Of a DNA stretch of 64,000 bases, positions 43,310-53,161 are shown in pieces. This DNA comes from JAUIIK01 sp963745675 (GTDB taxonomy: Bacteria > Chloroflexota > Chloroflexia > Thermomicrobiales > CFX8). The notes under the pieces were generated by a model that worked only from the letters and a program-made list of their open reading frames with translations, did no database searches and was not told the origin of the DNA. The stretch is taken from contig CAVUYM010000022.1 of assembly GCA_963745675.1 (NCBI GenBank), forward strand, positions 62,001 to 126,000, given 5' to 3'. Position 1 is the stretch's first letter, and each line of letters opens with the position of its first letter. Made by a program: the position numbers and the translations under genes.

Positions 43310-44815
43310 ATGTTGCCAGGACTTGAAAAGGTCAATCCTGATCTGACGCTCATGGCGCCCCAGCTCATCGTGCTGGGAGTGGCACTGCTGCTGCTGATAC
43401 TGGATGTCATCGTGCCGCGCTGGCGTGGCGCGCCGATGGCGTATCTGACGATCGTCGGATATGCCGCGGCTCTCGTGGCAACCTTTGCCTTGATCGATAC
43501 CAACGAATCAACCTTTAAGGGCATGTTTCGGGCGGACGATTTCAGCGTCTTCGTCAACATCATCGTGCTCGTCGCCGGAATACTCTCGGTCCTGATTTCG
43601 ATCAACTACATGACATCGCGGGCTGAACCGGGCGCAATGCCTGTGCCCGAGTACTATACGTTGATTTCGTTCTCAATATTGGGAACGATGATCGTAGGCG
43701 CAGCCGGAGACATGTTGATGGTCTTCCTCGGGATCGAGATGGCCTCGCTGGCAGCCTATACCCTGACCGGCTTCGCCCGTCATCGCACGACATCCCTCGA
43801 GGGCGCCTTGAAGTATTTCCTGCTCGGGCTCTTCGCTTCGGCGATTCTCGTCTACGGCATGGCCTGGATCTACGGCGCGACGGGTACGACGAACCTCTCC
43901 GAAATCGCCACCGAATTGACGTCATTCGATACCGCTGGTGGGGTCGATGCGTCGCTGCTGCTGGCGGTTTTGCTGCTGATTATCGGGCTCGGATTCAAGG
44001 TCGCTGCTGTCCCGTTCCACATGTGGACGCCCGACGCCTACCAGGGCGCTCCGACGCCGGTTTCGGCCTATATGTCGGTGATTCCAAAGACCGCTGGATT
44101 CGCGGCCATGGTACGTCTGCTCGTTCAGGCCCTTGCGCCGTTGAGTGATCAATGGACGATCATCATCGCGATTCTGGCGGTGGTCACAATGCTCTTCGGG
44201 AATATCGTTGCAATCGCTCAGACGGACGTTAAGCGTATGCTCGGCTATTCCTCGATCGGACACACCGGCTATATGCTGGCAGCGCTTGCGGCATTCGGGG
44301 CAGGCAATACGCTCAAAGACGATCTGTCGGTAACGTCTCTACTCTTCTACTTGCTCGCCTACGCCTTCATGAATATCGGCGCGTTCGCCATCGTCACCTG
44401 GTTACAGGACCGTGGCCGTGGTGTCGATATCGATGACTTCCGCGGTCTTGCGAGCCAATCGCCCTACGCAGCCGTGACGATGACGATCTTCCTCCTTTCG
44501 CTAACAGGAATGCCACCGTTTGTAGGCTTCTATGCCAAGTACTACGTAATTCTGGCGACCGTCGACGCCCATATGATCTGGCTAGCCGTGGCTATCGTCC
44601 TGTCCTCGGCGATATCCGCATTCTTCTATCTGCGCTTGATTGCGACGATGTACTTCACTGAAGCTGAGCAACCGGCGCCGACAGGCCGCACCCCTATGCT
44701 CGGAGCCGGTTTGATCGCCATGGTCGCCGGAACAGTCCTGGTTGGAGTCTTCTCCGGTCAGGTGCTGAATCTGGCGCAAGACTGGGTTCAGGCCTTCAGC
44801 ACCGCAGTGAACTAA
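43310..44815 (+). CDS. nuoN: NADH-quinone oxidoreductase subunit N
   Basis: 501 residues. Third antiporter-like subunit, with FLGIEMASLAAYTLTGFARH (Glu), KYFLLGLFASAILVYGMAWIYG, VAAVPFHMWTPDAYQGAPTPVSAYM and KRMLGYSSIGHTGYMLAAL. It closes the nuoHJKLMN block. The stop lies 4 bases before a TTG start of the 2H phosphoesterase, so that gene may be read through. Confidence 0.96.
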   Translation: MLPGLEKVNPDLTLMAPQLIVLGVALLLLILDVIVPRWRGAPMAYLTIVGYAAALVATFALIDTNESTFKGMFRADDFSVFVNIIVLVAGILSVLISINYMTSRAEPGAMPVPEYYTLISFSILGTMIVGAAGDMLMVFLGIEMASLAAYTLTGFARHRTTSLEGALKYFLLGLFASAILVYGMAWIYGATGTTNLSEIATELTSFDTAGGVDASLLLAVLLLIIGLGFKVAAVPFHMWTPDAYQGAPTPVSAYMSVIPKTAGFAAMVRLLVQALAPLSDQWTIIIAILAVVTMLFGNIVAIAQTDVKRMLGYSSIGHTGYMLAALAAFGAGNTLKDDLSVTSLLFYLLAYAFMNIGAFAIVTWLQDRGRGVDIDDFRGLASQSPYAAVTMTIFLLSLTGMPPFVGFYAKYYVILATVDAHMIWLAVAIVLSSAISAFFYLRLIATMYFTEAEQPAPTGRTPMLGAGLIAMVAGTVLVGVFSGQVLNLAQDWVQAFSTAVN

Positions 44816-44819
44816 GCGA

Positions 44820-45389
44820 TTGGCTCCCAGTGACAGCTTCAAACGCATCTATCGCCATGGCGCACTCGTCATCTGGCCGCCGGATGACGTGCGCGTCAGG
44901 GTCAGAGAGCTTCGACAGCGCTACGATCCCGCTTCGCACGCGATATGTGACGCTCACATCACCCTGACACCACCATTTCTCCGCGAGCCAAACGCTACAG
45001 ATTTGTCGGCAATCGGTGACGTCGTCGCGCGGCAGCCGATTCTGGAGCTCGAATATGGCCCTGTTGCGACATTTCTGCCCTACCCCTGTGTCTACCTCGA
45101 AATCGCGCCGGTCGAGCCGCTGAAGGCGCTACAGCGCTCCCTGTACGCGTTGGAACTCTTCGACCTGTCGTTGCCATACACTGATCCAGATATCTTCGTC
45201 TTTCACATGAGCATCACCGATGGCTATCCCGACCAGGAGCAGACGCGGCATATTCATCATGCGCTCGCCGGGAGCGAGCCAAAAGGACATTTCGAAGCTC
45301 AGTCGGTCACATGGATCCGGCCGGATGGCGATTTCCGGTTCCAGCCTTTTCAGTCATTCTCTATCGGCGGGAGCGGCAGCAATGGCTAG
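44820..45389 (+). CDS. 2H phosphoesterase (2'-5' RNA ligase superfamily)
   Basis: 189 residues with the two HxT/S motifs of the superfamily, HITLTPPF and FVFHMSIT, 76 residues apart inside the expected bilobed fold. A cyclic phosphodiesterase or RNA-ligase-like activity is possible. TTG 44820 immediately follows nuoN. The 3' end overlaps the next gene's ATG by 8 bases. Intact. Confidence 0.8.
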   Translation: MAPSDSFKRIYRHGALVIWPPDDVRVRVRELRQRYDPASHAICDAHITLTPPFLREPNATDLSAIGDVVARQPILELEYGPVATFLPYPCVYLEIAPVEPLKALQRSLYALELFDLSLPYTDPDIFVFHMSITDGYPDQEQTRHIHHALAGSEPKGHFEAQSVTWIRPDGDFRFQPFQSFSIGGSGSNG

Positions 45390-46152
45390 AGCGGTCAAGA
45401 TAAGCGTTCAGATTCAACCGCACCACCAGACGATCGACGACATGAGGTCTGCCTGGGCGAGAGCGGAACAGCTCGGCGTCGACGGCATCTTTAACTGGGA
45501 TCATCTCGCCCCGCGCTTCGGCGACCTTGACGGTGCTGTCTATGAGTGCTGGACGACGTTGGGGGCGATGGCCGAAGCGACGACCAGAGCTCAGATCGGA
45601 CCCGCCATTTCGGCTATCACCCTGCGTAACCCATCTCTGCTGGCGGACATGGCCCGAACCGTTGATCTGCTCAGCGGTGGTCGGCTGATCCTCGGTCTTG
45701 GAGCGGGAGGCTGGGAGCGCGATCTGGTTGACGCCGGCTATCCGCTCGGGACCGCACGTTCGCGACTGGAGGAGCTGGAGCGGGCTATTCCGATCATTCG
45801 TCAGCGCTGGCGCGATAAGCATCCGCCGCCCGTTCACGGCTCCATCCCGATCATGATTGGCACGAATGGTGAGAAGATCGGGCTGCGAATCACTGCCGAA
45901 CATGCTGACATCTGGAACGGTCAGGGCGATCCACCAGAGATTGAGCGCCTCAACGGTATCCTGGATCAATGGTGCGCGAAAGTGGGTCGAAATCCGGGCG
46001 AAATCGAACGCTCTGTCTTGCTGATTCGCCCCTATCAGGTTGATCTGACGGACGAATATGTCGCGGCTGGCGTCACGCATTTCATTTACAGCGTCCGCGC
46101 GCCAGTCAACGATTTCTCGCCCGCCGAAAAATTGCTGGCCTGGCGCGGTTGA
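45382..46152 (+). CDS. LLM-class flavin/F420-dependent oxidoreductase
   Basis: 256 residues. Luciferase-like TIM barrel: ARAEQLGVDGIFNWDHLAP, AEATTRAQIGPAISAITLRNP, LLADMARTVDLLSGGRLILGLGAGG and the C-terminal GVTHFIYSVRAP. Relatives use F420 or FMN. The mid-region is shorter than in most family members. It starts at ATG 45382; a longer reading from 45220 is out-of-frame 2H sequence and is rejected. Convergent with folC. Confidence 0.87.
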   Translation: MARAVKISVQIQPHHQTIDDMRSAWARAEQLGVDGIFNWDHLAPRFGDLDGAVYECWTTLGAMAEATTRAQIGPAISAITLRNPSLLADMARTVDLLSGGRLILGLGAGGWERDLVDAGYPLGTARSRLEELERAIPIIRQRWRDKHPPPVHGSIPIMIGTNGEKIGLRITAEHADIWNGQGDPPEIERLNGILDQWCAKVGRNPGEIERSVLLIRPYQVDLTDEYVAAGVTHFIYSVRAPVNDFSPAEKLLAWRG

Positions 46153-46185
46153 TGCATCGATCAGTTGTGGCAGCTGGTAGTTGAG

Positions 46186-47589
46186 TCAGTTTGTGGGCCA
46201 CATCGTGCCCTGGCTGAGAATCTCTTCGGTCGGGTACCAGCGTTCGCGGATATTGCCGATTAGATAGAGCGATCCGGTTACGACGATGGCGTCATCGGAT
46301 GAGGCAATCTTCAGCGCGAGCTCAATCGCATCGAGTGGCTGCGGCTCCACATGAACTTCATTGACATAAGCTCGGGCGTTCTTCGCGATCTCGTCGGCCG
46401 GAACGGCTGGCTTCGCGTAGACCTGCGGGCTTGTCGCGACGACGGCCTGGACGTGTGGCGCGAGTCCTTCGATCATTTCCGTGTAATTCTTCGAATCGAG
46501 GACGCCGAGGACGGCGATGACACGTCGACCTCCGGTGATCTGATCGATGTCCGCGGCCAGACCGGCGATCTTCTGTGGGTTGTGCGCGCCGTCCAACAAC
46601 ACCAGCGGTGACTGCTGCACAATCTCCATGCGCCCCGGAAAGCGCGCATTTTCCAGCCCTGAGTGGATCGTCTCATCGTCGATCTGATTCGCGCTGAACG
46701 CCCGGACGATGGCGATCGCCGTAGCGGCATTAGCGGCCTGAAATTGCCCGGCAAGCGGAACCGTAAAGCTTTCTCCGGAAGTGAGATCGAGAAACTGCGT
46801 TCCCGATGCGTTCGTCGATTCCAGCCGATAGCTCCGATCCGGACCCACTTCGATCAATGTCGCACCGACGGATTTTGCTTCGCTTTGAATGACCGCCAGC
46901 GGATCGGTTTCCTGGACAGCGGTGATTGCCGTCGTCCCGCGTTTGATGATGCCGGCCTTGTGCCATGCAATCTCGGTGAGGGTATTCCCAAGGGTGACTG
47001 TATGGTCGAGACCGATACTGGTGATCGCGACCACTTCCGGTTCAATCACATTGGTCAAGTCGAATCGACCACCGGCTCCGACTTCAATGACACCGACATC
47101 AACCTTTTCCTCAGCAAAATAGAGGAATGTCAGAGCTACCCAGAATTCGCCGTAGCTAATCGGAGGCTCTCCGGACGCAACCCAGGCATTCGCACGCTCG
47201 GCTAATTGCTCGACGAGTTCGTGATAGCGGTAGGCGGACGCGATACGGTTGTCGATCACCAACTTCTCGGTTGCGACTTGTAAGTACGGCGAGACGTGCA
47301 GCCCTGTCCGATATCCGGCCTCGGTCAATATAGCTGCCGTCAATGTGGCAGTCGAACCTTTGCCAGATGTGCCGCCGATATGAATTGAACGGAACTGGTT
47401 CTGCGGCGTTCCGATGAAGTCGAGAAATGCCCGCATCCGGTCGAGGCGTTCAAGCGCCCGCGTGCGAATTACTTCGGTCGGTGTCTCTCGGATCAGGGGT
47501 CGGGCGGGCCGGTAATCAGACTGAAGATATAGCGCTCGGCGTCGTGATAAAGTGTGCTCGCTGAGACTTCCTGTTGTGGTCTTCTGCAT
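46186..47589 (-). CDS. folC: Folylpolyglutamate synthase / dihydrofolate synthase
   Basis: 467 residues. Mur-ligase-like ATP site IGGTSGKGSTATLTAAIL, then RTGLHVSPYL, FDLTNVIEPEVVAITSIGLDH, AWHKAGIIKRGTTAI and the LLDGAHNPQKIAGL tail motif. Adds glutamate to folates and may also form dihydrofolate. The first 35 residues before the ligase core are extra; a later start is possible. Divergent from nfeD with 147 bases between. Intact. Confidence 0.93.
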   Translation of the reverse strand: MQKTTTGSLSEHTLSRRRALYLQSDYRPARPLIRETPTEVIRTRALERLDRMRAFLDFIGTPQNQFRSIHIGGTSGKGSTATLTAAILTEAGYRTGLHVSPYLQVATEKLVIDNRIASAYRYHELVEQLAERANAWVASGEPPISYGEFWVALTFLYFAEEKVDVGVIEVGAGGRFDLTNVIEPEVVAITSIGLDHTVTLGNTLTEIAWHKAGIIKRGTTAITAVQETDPLAVIQSEAKSVGATLIEVGPDRSYRLESTNASGTQFLDLTSGESFTVPLAGQFQAANAATAIAIVRAFSANQIDDETIHSGLENARFPGRMEIVQQSPLVLLDGAHNPQKIAGLAADIDQITGGRRVIAVLGVLDSKNYTEMIEGLAPHVQAVVATSPQVYAKPAVPADEIAKNARAYVNEVHVEPQPLDAIELALKIASSDDAIVVTGSLYLIGNIRERWYPTEEILSQGTMWPTN

Positions 47590-47677
47590 CCCTATCCATA
47601 TTCGTTCGCGGCGGTTGAACCGACGGAGAGTGATTTTACCCGGCTCGTGCCGTGCCGGGGTGATTACTGCCCCGCGA

Positions 47678-47683
47678 TATAAT
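47678..47683 (+). promoter_or_regulatory. Possible -10 box before nfeD
   Basis: A perfect TATAAT lies 53 bases before the nfeD ATG in the divergent folC-nfeD gap. No good -35 hexamer is seen 16-18 bases upstream (GC-rich there), so it may be used by an alternative sigma factor or be a chance match. Confidence 0.3.
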
Positions 47684-47735
47684 CAGAAACGACCCGGTTG
47701 ATCGAACCGATTCCGTAGTGAATTGCCGGGGGAAT

Positions 47736-49135
47736 ATGCAACCTTCCAGACTCTTACAATTGAGCCTGCGTGCTATGACGCTGGCTCTGATATTCCTGGG
47801 GCTCGTCGTGAGCCCGTTGTCTGCCCAGGAACCGAGTCCGTCGGTGACGGTCTTGACCGTCGACGCCACGATAACCCCAATCGTAGCGACCTACATCGAT
47901 CGCGGTATCGACTCAGCCGTTGACCGCGGAGATGATGCTGTGCATCATCCGGCTCGACACGCCTGGCGGTCTTTCGTCGGCGATGGATGACATCATCAGC
48001 GACATTCTTGCCTCACCAATCCCGATCATCGTCTGGGTCGGTCCAGAGGGCGCGCGGGCGGCTTCGGCGGGGATGTATATCGCCTACGCGGCCCATGTCG
48101 CGTCGATGGCTCCGGTGACGAATATCGGGTCCGCGACGCCAATTCAACTAAGCGGTGAAGATAGCGGCGAAGAGACGGCGCTCGACCGCAAGGTCATCAA
48201 CGACGCCGTAGCGCGGGTGCGCGAACTCGCCGAACTGCGCGGCCGTAATGCCGATTGGGCTGAAGATGCCGTACGTGACGCGGTCAACGTCGGATCGCGC
48301 GATGCTGTCGAACTCAACATCGTCGATTTCATCGCGACCGATATCAACGATGCGCTGGAGCAAGCGGATGGCCGTCAGGTGATCGTCAATGGTGAGCAAG
48401 CCGTCGTCAGGACCAGCAACGCCGACCTGCACACGGACGATATGTCCTTCTTCGAACGCTTCTTCAAGTCATCATCGATCCTAATGTCGCCTTTGTGCTG
48501 CTCAGTCTCGGCACGCTCGGGCTGGTCTTCGAACTCTCGAATCCAGGCGCGATTTTCCCCGGGGTCGCCGGCGCGATCATGGTCATCATCGGCTTCTATG
48601 CCCTCGGAACGTTGGAAAGCAACGCGACCGGATTCATCCTGATCGGGCTTGCATTCGCACTCTTCGTCCTCGAAGTCTTCATCGTGAGCCACGGTGTCCT
48701 GACCATCGGCGGCATCATCATGTTCGTCCTCGGTGGGTTGCTACTGTCGAATACGCGCAACCCGGAGGTGTTGCAGATTTCGCGTCGGTGGTCTTTGCCG
48801 TGGCGATCGTGATCGGGCTGTGCTTCTTCTTCGTCGCTGGTTCGGTCGCCAGGACGCGTGGGCGCAAACCGGTAACAGGACGGGAGACGATGATCGGTCA
48901 GCGTGGGGTTGCCCGCAGTGATCTCGATCCTAATGGCATGGTGTATGTTGAAGGCGCTATCTGGTCAGCGGTTGCGGCGGGCGAGCCGATCATCCTCAAG
49001 GGCGAGCCCATTCGCATCCTCAGCCGCAATGGTATGGTGCTCGAAGTAGAACGCATCACTGAAAACGTAGAGCTTGGCGGTGTGCAGCTTGGCGCCGTCA
49101 TGAATCCCTCAACGCGAGGGTTAGAAACGGATTAG
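47736..49135 (+). CDS. NfeD family membrane serine protease (three frameshifts)
   Basis: Long-form NfeD: signal peptide (MTLALIFLGLVVSPLSA), ClpP-like protease domain, membrane helices, OB-like NfeD domain. Pieces: SVTVLTVDATITPIVATYI, then, after a break near 47925, IIRLDTPGGLSSAMDDII and the Ser-nucleophile region ARAASAGMYIAYAA. After a break near 48480 come IIDPNVAFVLLSLGTLGLVFE and four helices; after one near 48790, VFAVAIVIGLCFFFV and ETMIGQRGVARSDLDPNG. In related proteases the catalytic dyad is Ser-Lys. Partner of the slipin that starts 4 bases later. The pair is typically co-inherited in bacteria and archaea. Confidence 0.85.
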
Positions 49136-49138
49136 TCT

Positions 49139-49979
49139 TTGGATAGCGGAATCCTAGTTGGCCTCCTCATTATTATCGTCCTACCCATAATCATTCTCTC
49201 GGCGGCAGTCAAAATAACCCAGGAATACGAACGTGGCGTTACTTTCCGGTTGGGTCGATTCGTCGGTGTACGCGGTCCCGGTCTGATCCTGCTGATTCCG
49301 TTCGTCGAGCGCATGCAGCGCGTCGACCTGCGTATCCTGACCCTCGATATCCCTTCGCAAGAGGTGATTACCCGCGACAATGTCACCGTCAAGGTCAATG
49401 CCGTCGCCTACTTTCGAGTGTTGGATCCTGAGCGTGCCATCATCGAGGTCAACGACTTCATCAGAGCAACATCGCAGATTGCCCAGACAACCTTGCGTTC
49501 CATTCTCGGGCAGTCGGAGCTTGATGAACTATTGTCCGAACGTGACGAGATCAACGACAAATTGCAGGTGATTATCGACGAGCAGACCGAACCCTGGGGC
49601 ATCAAAGTCAATATCGTCGAAGTGAAGGACGTCGAACTGCCGGAAGTCATGCAGCGTGCGATGGCCCGTCAGGCTGAAGCCGAACGTGACAAGCGTGCCC
49701 GGGTCATCAATTCCGAGGGCGAATTCCTGGCCGCCCAGCGACTACACGAAGCGGCAGTTGTTATCGCTCAGGAGCCGACGGCACTGCAGCTGCGCTACTT
49801 GCAGACGCTCAACGACATCTCGGCAGAGCACAACTCGACGATACTCTTCCCGATACCGCTCGACCTGCTCGATGCCTTCCGAGGGTTTGGGCGTGCCGCC
49901 GAAGCGCTGGCGGGTCCATTGCTGGAGGGCGCATCTCACCCTCCGGACCGCAGGAACGGAGACCGAACCGGAAGCCTAA
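49139..49979 (+). CDS. Slipin (stomatin/SPFH family)
   Basis: One N-terminal helix (ILVGLLIIIVLPIIILSAAV), then a stomatin domain: QEYERGVTFRLGRFVGVRGPG, LRILTLDIPSQEVITRDNV, and GIKVNIVEVKDVELPEVMQ with a coiled coil to FGRAAEALAGP. It organises membrane microdomains with NfeD. Uncorrected, the frame runs on into the hydrolase below. One base shift near 49925 gives instead a natural end (GTETEPEA, stop 49977-49979), which I prefer to a true fusion. Confidence 0.85.
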
Positions 49980-49993
49980 ACGTCTCGCAAGCG

Positions 49994-50820
49994 ATGCTCA
50001 GGTCGCAGCACGAATTCGCTGGTGGTTGGCGCCGCTATTTCATCGATACCGAGCGCGGGGACGATGTTGTGGTCTTCTTGCACGGAATACCCACGAATCA
50101 CCTCTTGTGGCGGCGGTCGCTCGAACACGTTGGTCCCAACATTCGAGCGATCGCGCCTGATCTGACCGGATTCGGCCTTTCCGATTTACCTCGCGACGCT
50201 GATCTGTCCCCTGGCCGGCAGGCGCTGGACATCCTCGGCCTTCCTCGATCGTCGCAGAGTCGACCGATTCACGGTCGTGGCGCATGATTTTGGCTTTCTC
50301 GTCGCCTGCGAATTGCTCGCGCAACGTCGCTGCCGCGTGAACGGGCTGGTCATCCTGAATACCAGCATCCGCGCCGCCGACTGGTCCGGTTCCGGCCTCA
50401 ACCCATTCCAGTTGATCGCACAACCCGTCGTCGGCGAGCTTGCATTCGGACTTGCGCGTCGCTGGATGCTGCGGCTGGCTTTCATGCCCTTCGTGACGTG
50501 ATAGAGCGGCGTTCTCGGATGAATTGCTGGACGCAATGTGGCTGCCATTCAAGCGCGGTTTCTCGCAAACACTCCTGCGTCTATTCCGCGGCAGAACTGT
50601 CGACGAGAATAGCGAACGACGCTGGCGCGAAGTTTTGGCTGGCATTCGACGGGCCGGTGTCTATCGTTTGGGGCGAGCGTGATCCGGCTTTCGAGCCGGA
50701 CAGGGCTCGGCGATCTGCTGCGGCTCGCTTCCGCAGGCGACAGTGATGTTGCTCTGGAACAGCAACCACTTCGTGCCGATTGACAGGCCGCGAGTGCTGG
50801 CGCGTGTGATCAATTTGCAA
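49994..50820 (+). pseudogene. Alpha/beta hydrolase (haloalkane dehalogenase/epoxide hydrolase-like), several frame breaks
   Basis: Pieces in several frames read YFIDTERGDDVVVFLHGIPTNHLLWR and IRAIAPDLTGFGLSDLPRD. After a shift near 50240 comes VVAHDFGFLVACELL, where the nucleophile elbow HDFG has Asp as in dehalogenases and epoxide hydrolases. Then ELLDAMWLPFKRGFS (shift near 50500), PVSIVWGERDPAFEPD (shift near 50650) and NHFVPIDRP with the catalytic His (shift near 50745). All triad parts survive, so it decayed recently or is misassembled. ATG 49994 marks the likely start. Confidence 0.7.
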
Positions 50821-51475
50821 GTCGAGCACATCGAGAGGGCGATGAGACTTTGGTTGCAGTGGACAGCTGAGCGAACAAGATTGGGCGATCAGGACGGCAG
50901 TATATCGATTCTTCGTCGAGAATGCCCGGGCACCGAGTGACTGATGAATTGGCGAACGAGTTCGGCATGTCTCTCGATGAGGTGGATGCGAGCGTTGCGC
51001 CGTCTGCATGAGGCGCACGCGCTCTATTCTGGATCCGAAGACCGAACAGCATCCGAATGCTCAATCCGTTTTCCGCCGTTCCGACGCCGTTTGTAGTCGA
51101 GATCGGCGACAGGAGCTACTTCGCGAACTGTGCCTGGGACATGCTGGCGATTCCGGGGATGCTCGGGGAGGATGCTCTGATCCACGCCCGGCTCGAAGTT
51201 GCCGAGTGCGACGATCCAGATTCCAGTCATCGATGGCAAACCGCGGCCAGATAGAGACTACGTCGTCAACTTTTCCGTGCCCTTCAGAGAATGGTATTCC
51301 GATCTCATCCATACCTGAGCGACGATGCTGCTCTTCCGGTCGGAAGAGGATGTCGACGGGCTGGGCTCTCGCGACTGGTAATGGCCGTGGCGAGTCGGTT
51401 CCGTTGATGACGGTATGGGAACTCGGGAAGGACTGGTACCATGACCGACTCGAGTCGGGATTCCGAGGACTCTGA
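50815..51475 (+). pseudogene. Alkylmercury lyase-like (MerB family) gene, many frame breaks
   Basis: Reading successive frames gives VEHIERAMRLWLQWTAERTR, VTDELANEFGMSLDEVDAS, ALRRLHEAHALIL, then RMLNPFSAVPTPFVVEIGD. The core FANCAWDMLAIPGMLG holds the Cys and Asp that match MerB C96/D99. After shifts come DGKPRPDRDYVVNFSVPFREW and CATMLLFRSEEDVD (second Cys), ending EWGKDWYHDRLESGFRGL-like at 51475. Breaks lie near 50905, 50935, 51000, 51025, 51050, 51205 and 51320. The HTH-like N-terminus plus Cys...Cys layout fits the MerB family. Organomercurial cleavage is not certain, as many homologues have unknown roles. Confidence 0.72.
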
Positions 51476-51514
51476 CGGCCGCTCGCGTGCGCGAAACGTT
51501 CGCGCAGTTTGGTC

Positions 51515-51898
51515 TTACTTCGGAGTTCTGGCGAGTGCCGTAACCGCGATTGAGACCTCCACGAACAACGGTGGCGGAGCAGTGGGATTAGCCCACGCTT
51601 TTGGTAAACGCTCAATAGCCTCGATGAGTTCGGTGGCGGCGGCTTCTTTATCGTCTGCTGTGAGAACACAGCCGTGGATATGGTCTTCGAGGATGACGAG
51701 TCCGATCGACCGAGCCGCGGCAATGATCGACGAAAGTTGCGTCAGCACATCGACGCAATACTTATCTTCCTCGACCATGCGCTGGACGCCGCGCACCTGT
51801 CCTTCCATGCGCCGCAGGCGGGCGAGAATGCGTGCTTTGTCTCCCTGGTAGGAATCGCTGTGTCGTTCACCGGGAGCGGCCGCTGTGCGTCCTGACAT
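51515..51898 (-). CDS. CsoR/RcnR family metal-sensing repressor
   Basis: 127 residues, all-helical DUF156 fold. It has ILARLRRMEGQVRGVQRMVEED and the metal-binding Cys in KYCVDVLTQLSSI, then His and Cys in LEDHIHGCVLTAD, the C-H-C ligand set of CsoR-type Cu(I) or related sensors. It ends 40 bases from the MerB-like gene, tail to tail. It may regulate a metal or thiol-stress gene outside the window, as no exporter is adjacent. Confidence 0.88.
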   Translation of the reverse strand: MSGRTAAAPGERHSDSYQGDKARILARLRRMEGQVRGVQRMVEEDKYCVDVLTQLSSIIAAARSIGLVILEDHIHGCVLTADDKEAAATELIEAIERLPKAWANPTAPPPLFVEVSIAVTALARTPK

Positions 51899-51949
51899 CG
51901 GTTAGGCCTTTCGTCGTGCCCGTCTCTCCTGTGGACGGCTTGTTGTTGT

Positions 51950-53161
51950 CTATCGAATTGCAAGTTGGATCGCAGTCGCCAAGCGCCCGATTCCTTCTTC
52001 GATGCGATCGTCGGAGAGGTTCGTGAAGCCAAGCCTCACAGCCGGCACTTCCCTACGGTCCGGATAGAAGAAATAGCCGGGCAGGAATCCAACACGTTCC
52101 TGAATCGCGAAGGGCAAGAGCTTTCTGGACATTAGCTGCATCCGGGAGCTGGAGCCAGAGAAAGAAGCCACCCTGAGGTTCGGCCCATGTTACGTTGTCC
52201 GGCATCTCCCGCTTGAGCGCCGCCGTCATCGTCTGAGCCTTGCGGCAGTAGATCGCTCTCGATTCCTCAATATGCTCGTCCAGCCAGCCGTCCTGACATG
52301 CGCTGTGATCATGCGCTGAACGAAGCGGTCCGACTGGATGTCAACGGCTTCTTTGCCGTCGAGCAATACCGCGCCGAGCTCAGGTGGAAAGACGATCCAG
52401 CCAATACGCAACGCCGGCATGATCGTCTTCGAGAAGGTGCCGAGATAGATGACATTGGCGTCGTCTGCCGCGAGAGGTCGTGGCGGTTCGTCCTCGAAGG
52501 TCAACTCGCCGTAGGGATCGTCTTCGATGATCGCAACGCCATGAGCGTGGGCAATATCGAGGATCTGCTGCCTGCGTTCTTCGGCAATCGTTGTGCCGGT
52601 CGGGTTCTGATAAATCGAAACGGTATAGATCGCCTTGACGCCCTCATTCATCTGAAGCAGTTCTTCGAGCTTCTCCGGGATGATGCCGTGGCGATCGACC
52701 GGGGCGACCAGATACTCGACTTCGAAGGGGTCAAAGGCCTGCAGCGCACCGAAATAGGTCGGTCCTTCGACAACGACCCGGTCGCCTGGATCAAATAGCG
52801 CTCTCGCGACGAGATCAATCCCCTGCTGGGAGCCGTTGGTGATTAGTATGCGTTCCGGCGGCGCTTCTACTCCCCGTTTTGCCATTCGCTGGGAGATCAG
52901 CTCGCGCAGAGGCAAATGACCGTCTGCTTCGGCGTAGGCCGAAATCTCGCGCGCGTCTTCCCACGCGTCGAGATTCGCCTGCTTGAGACGCTCGACCGGT
53001 ATGCGCTCCGGCGGAGGAGTTCCGCCACCGAAGAAGATCAGATCATCGACTTTCATCATCGGACGCAAGTCAACGAAAGGGGATGGTCGCAACACGGCTG
53101 CCCGGTGCGCCTTCAAACCGTTCCACTCGAAATCCGTCAAAGCTCGTTCCCCATGTCCCAT
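51950..53161 (-). CDS. PLP-dependent aminotransferase, class I/II (two frameshifts)
   Basis: Related to 2-aminoadipate/MocR-type aminotransferases. It has FGGGTPPPERIPVERLKQANL, AYAEADGHLPLRELISQRM, ILITNGSQQGIDLVARALF, YQNPTGTTIAEERR, IIEDDPYGELTFEDE and the lysine in YLGTFSKTIMPALRIGW. A break near 52285 moves to DGWLDEHIEESRAIYCRK, AEPQGGFFLWLQLPDA. One near 52110 moves to ERVGFLPGYFFYPDRREVP and the end ATAIQLAIR at 51950. Full length about 403. The start abuts the AlaX stop (53162), so the two are coupled. Confidence 0.88.

Noticed and set aside
45220..45381. Longer N-terminus for the LLM oxidoreductase
   Set aside because: These 54 codons are an out-of-frame reading of the 2H phosphoesterase. 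The family start is at ATG 45382.
49139..50287. A slipin-alpha/beta hydrolase fusion in one open frame
   Set aside because: A one-base shift near 49925 restores a normal slipin end and stop at 49979, followed by an ATG for the hydrolase. The area is rich in indels, so the fusion is probably false.
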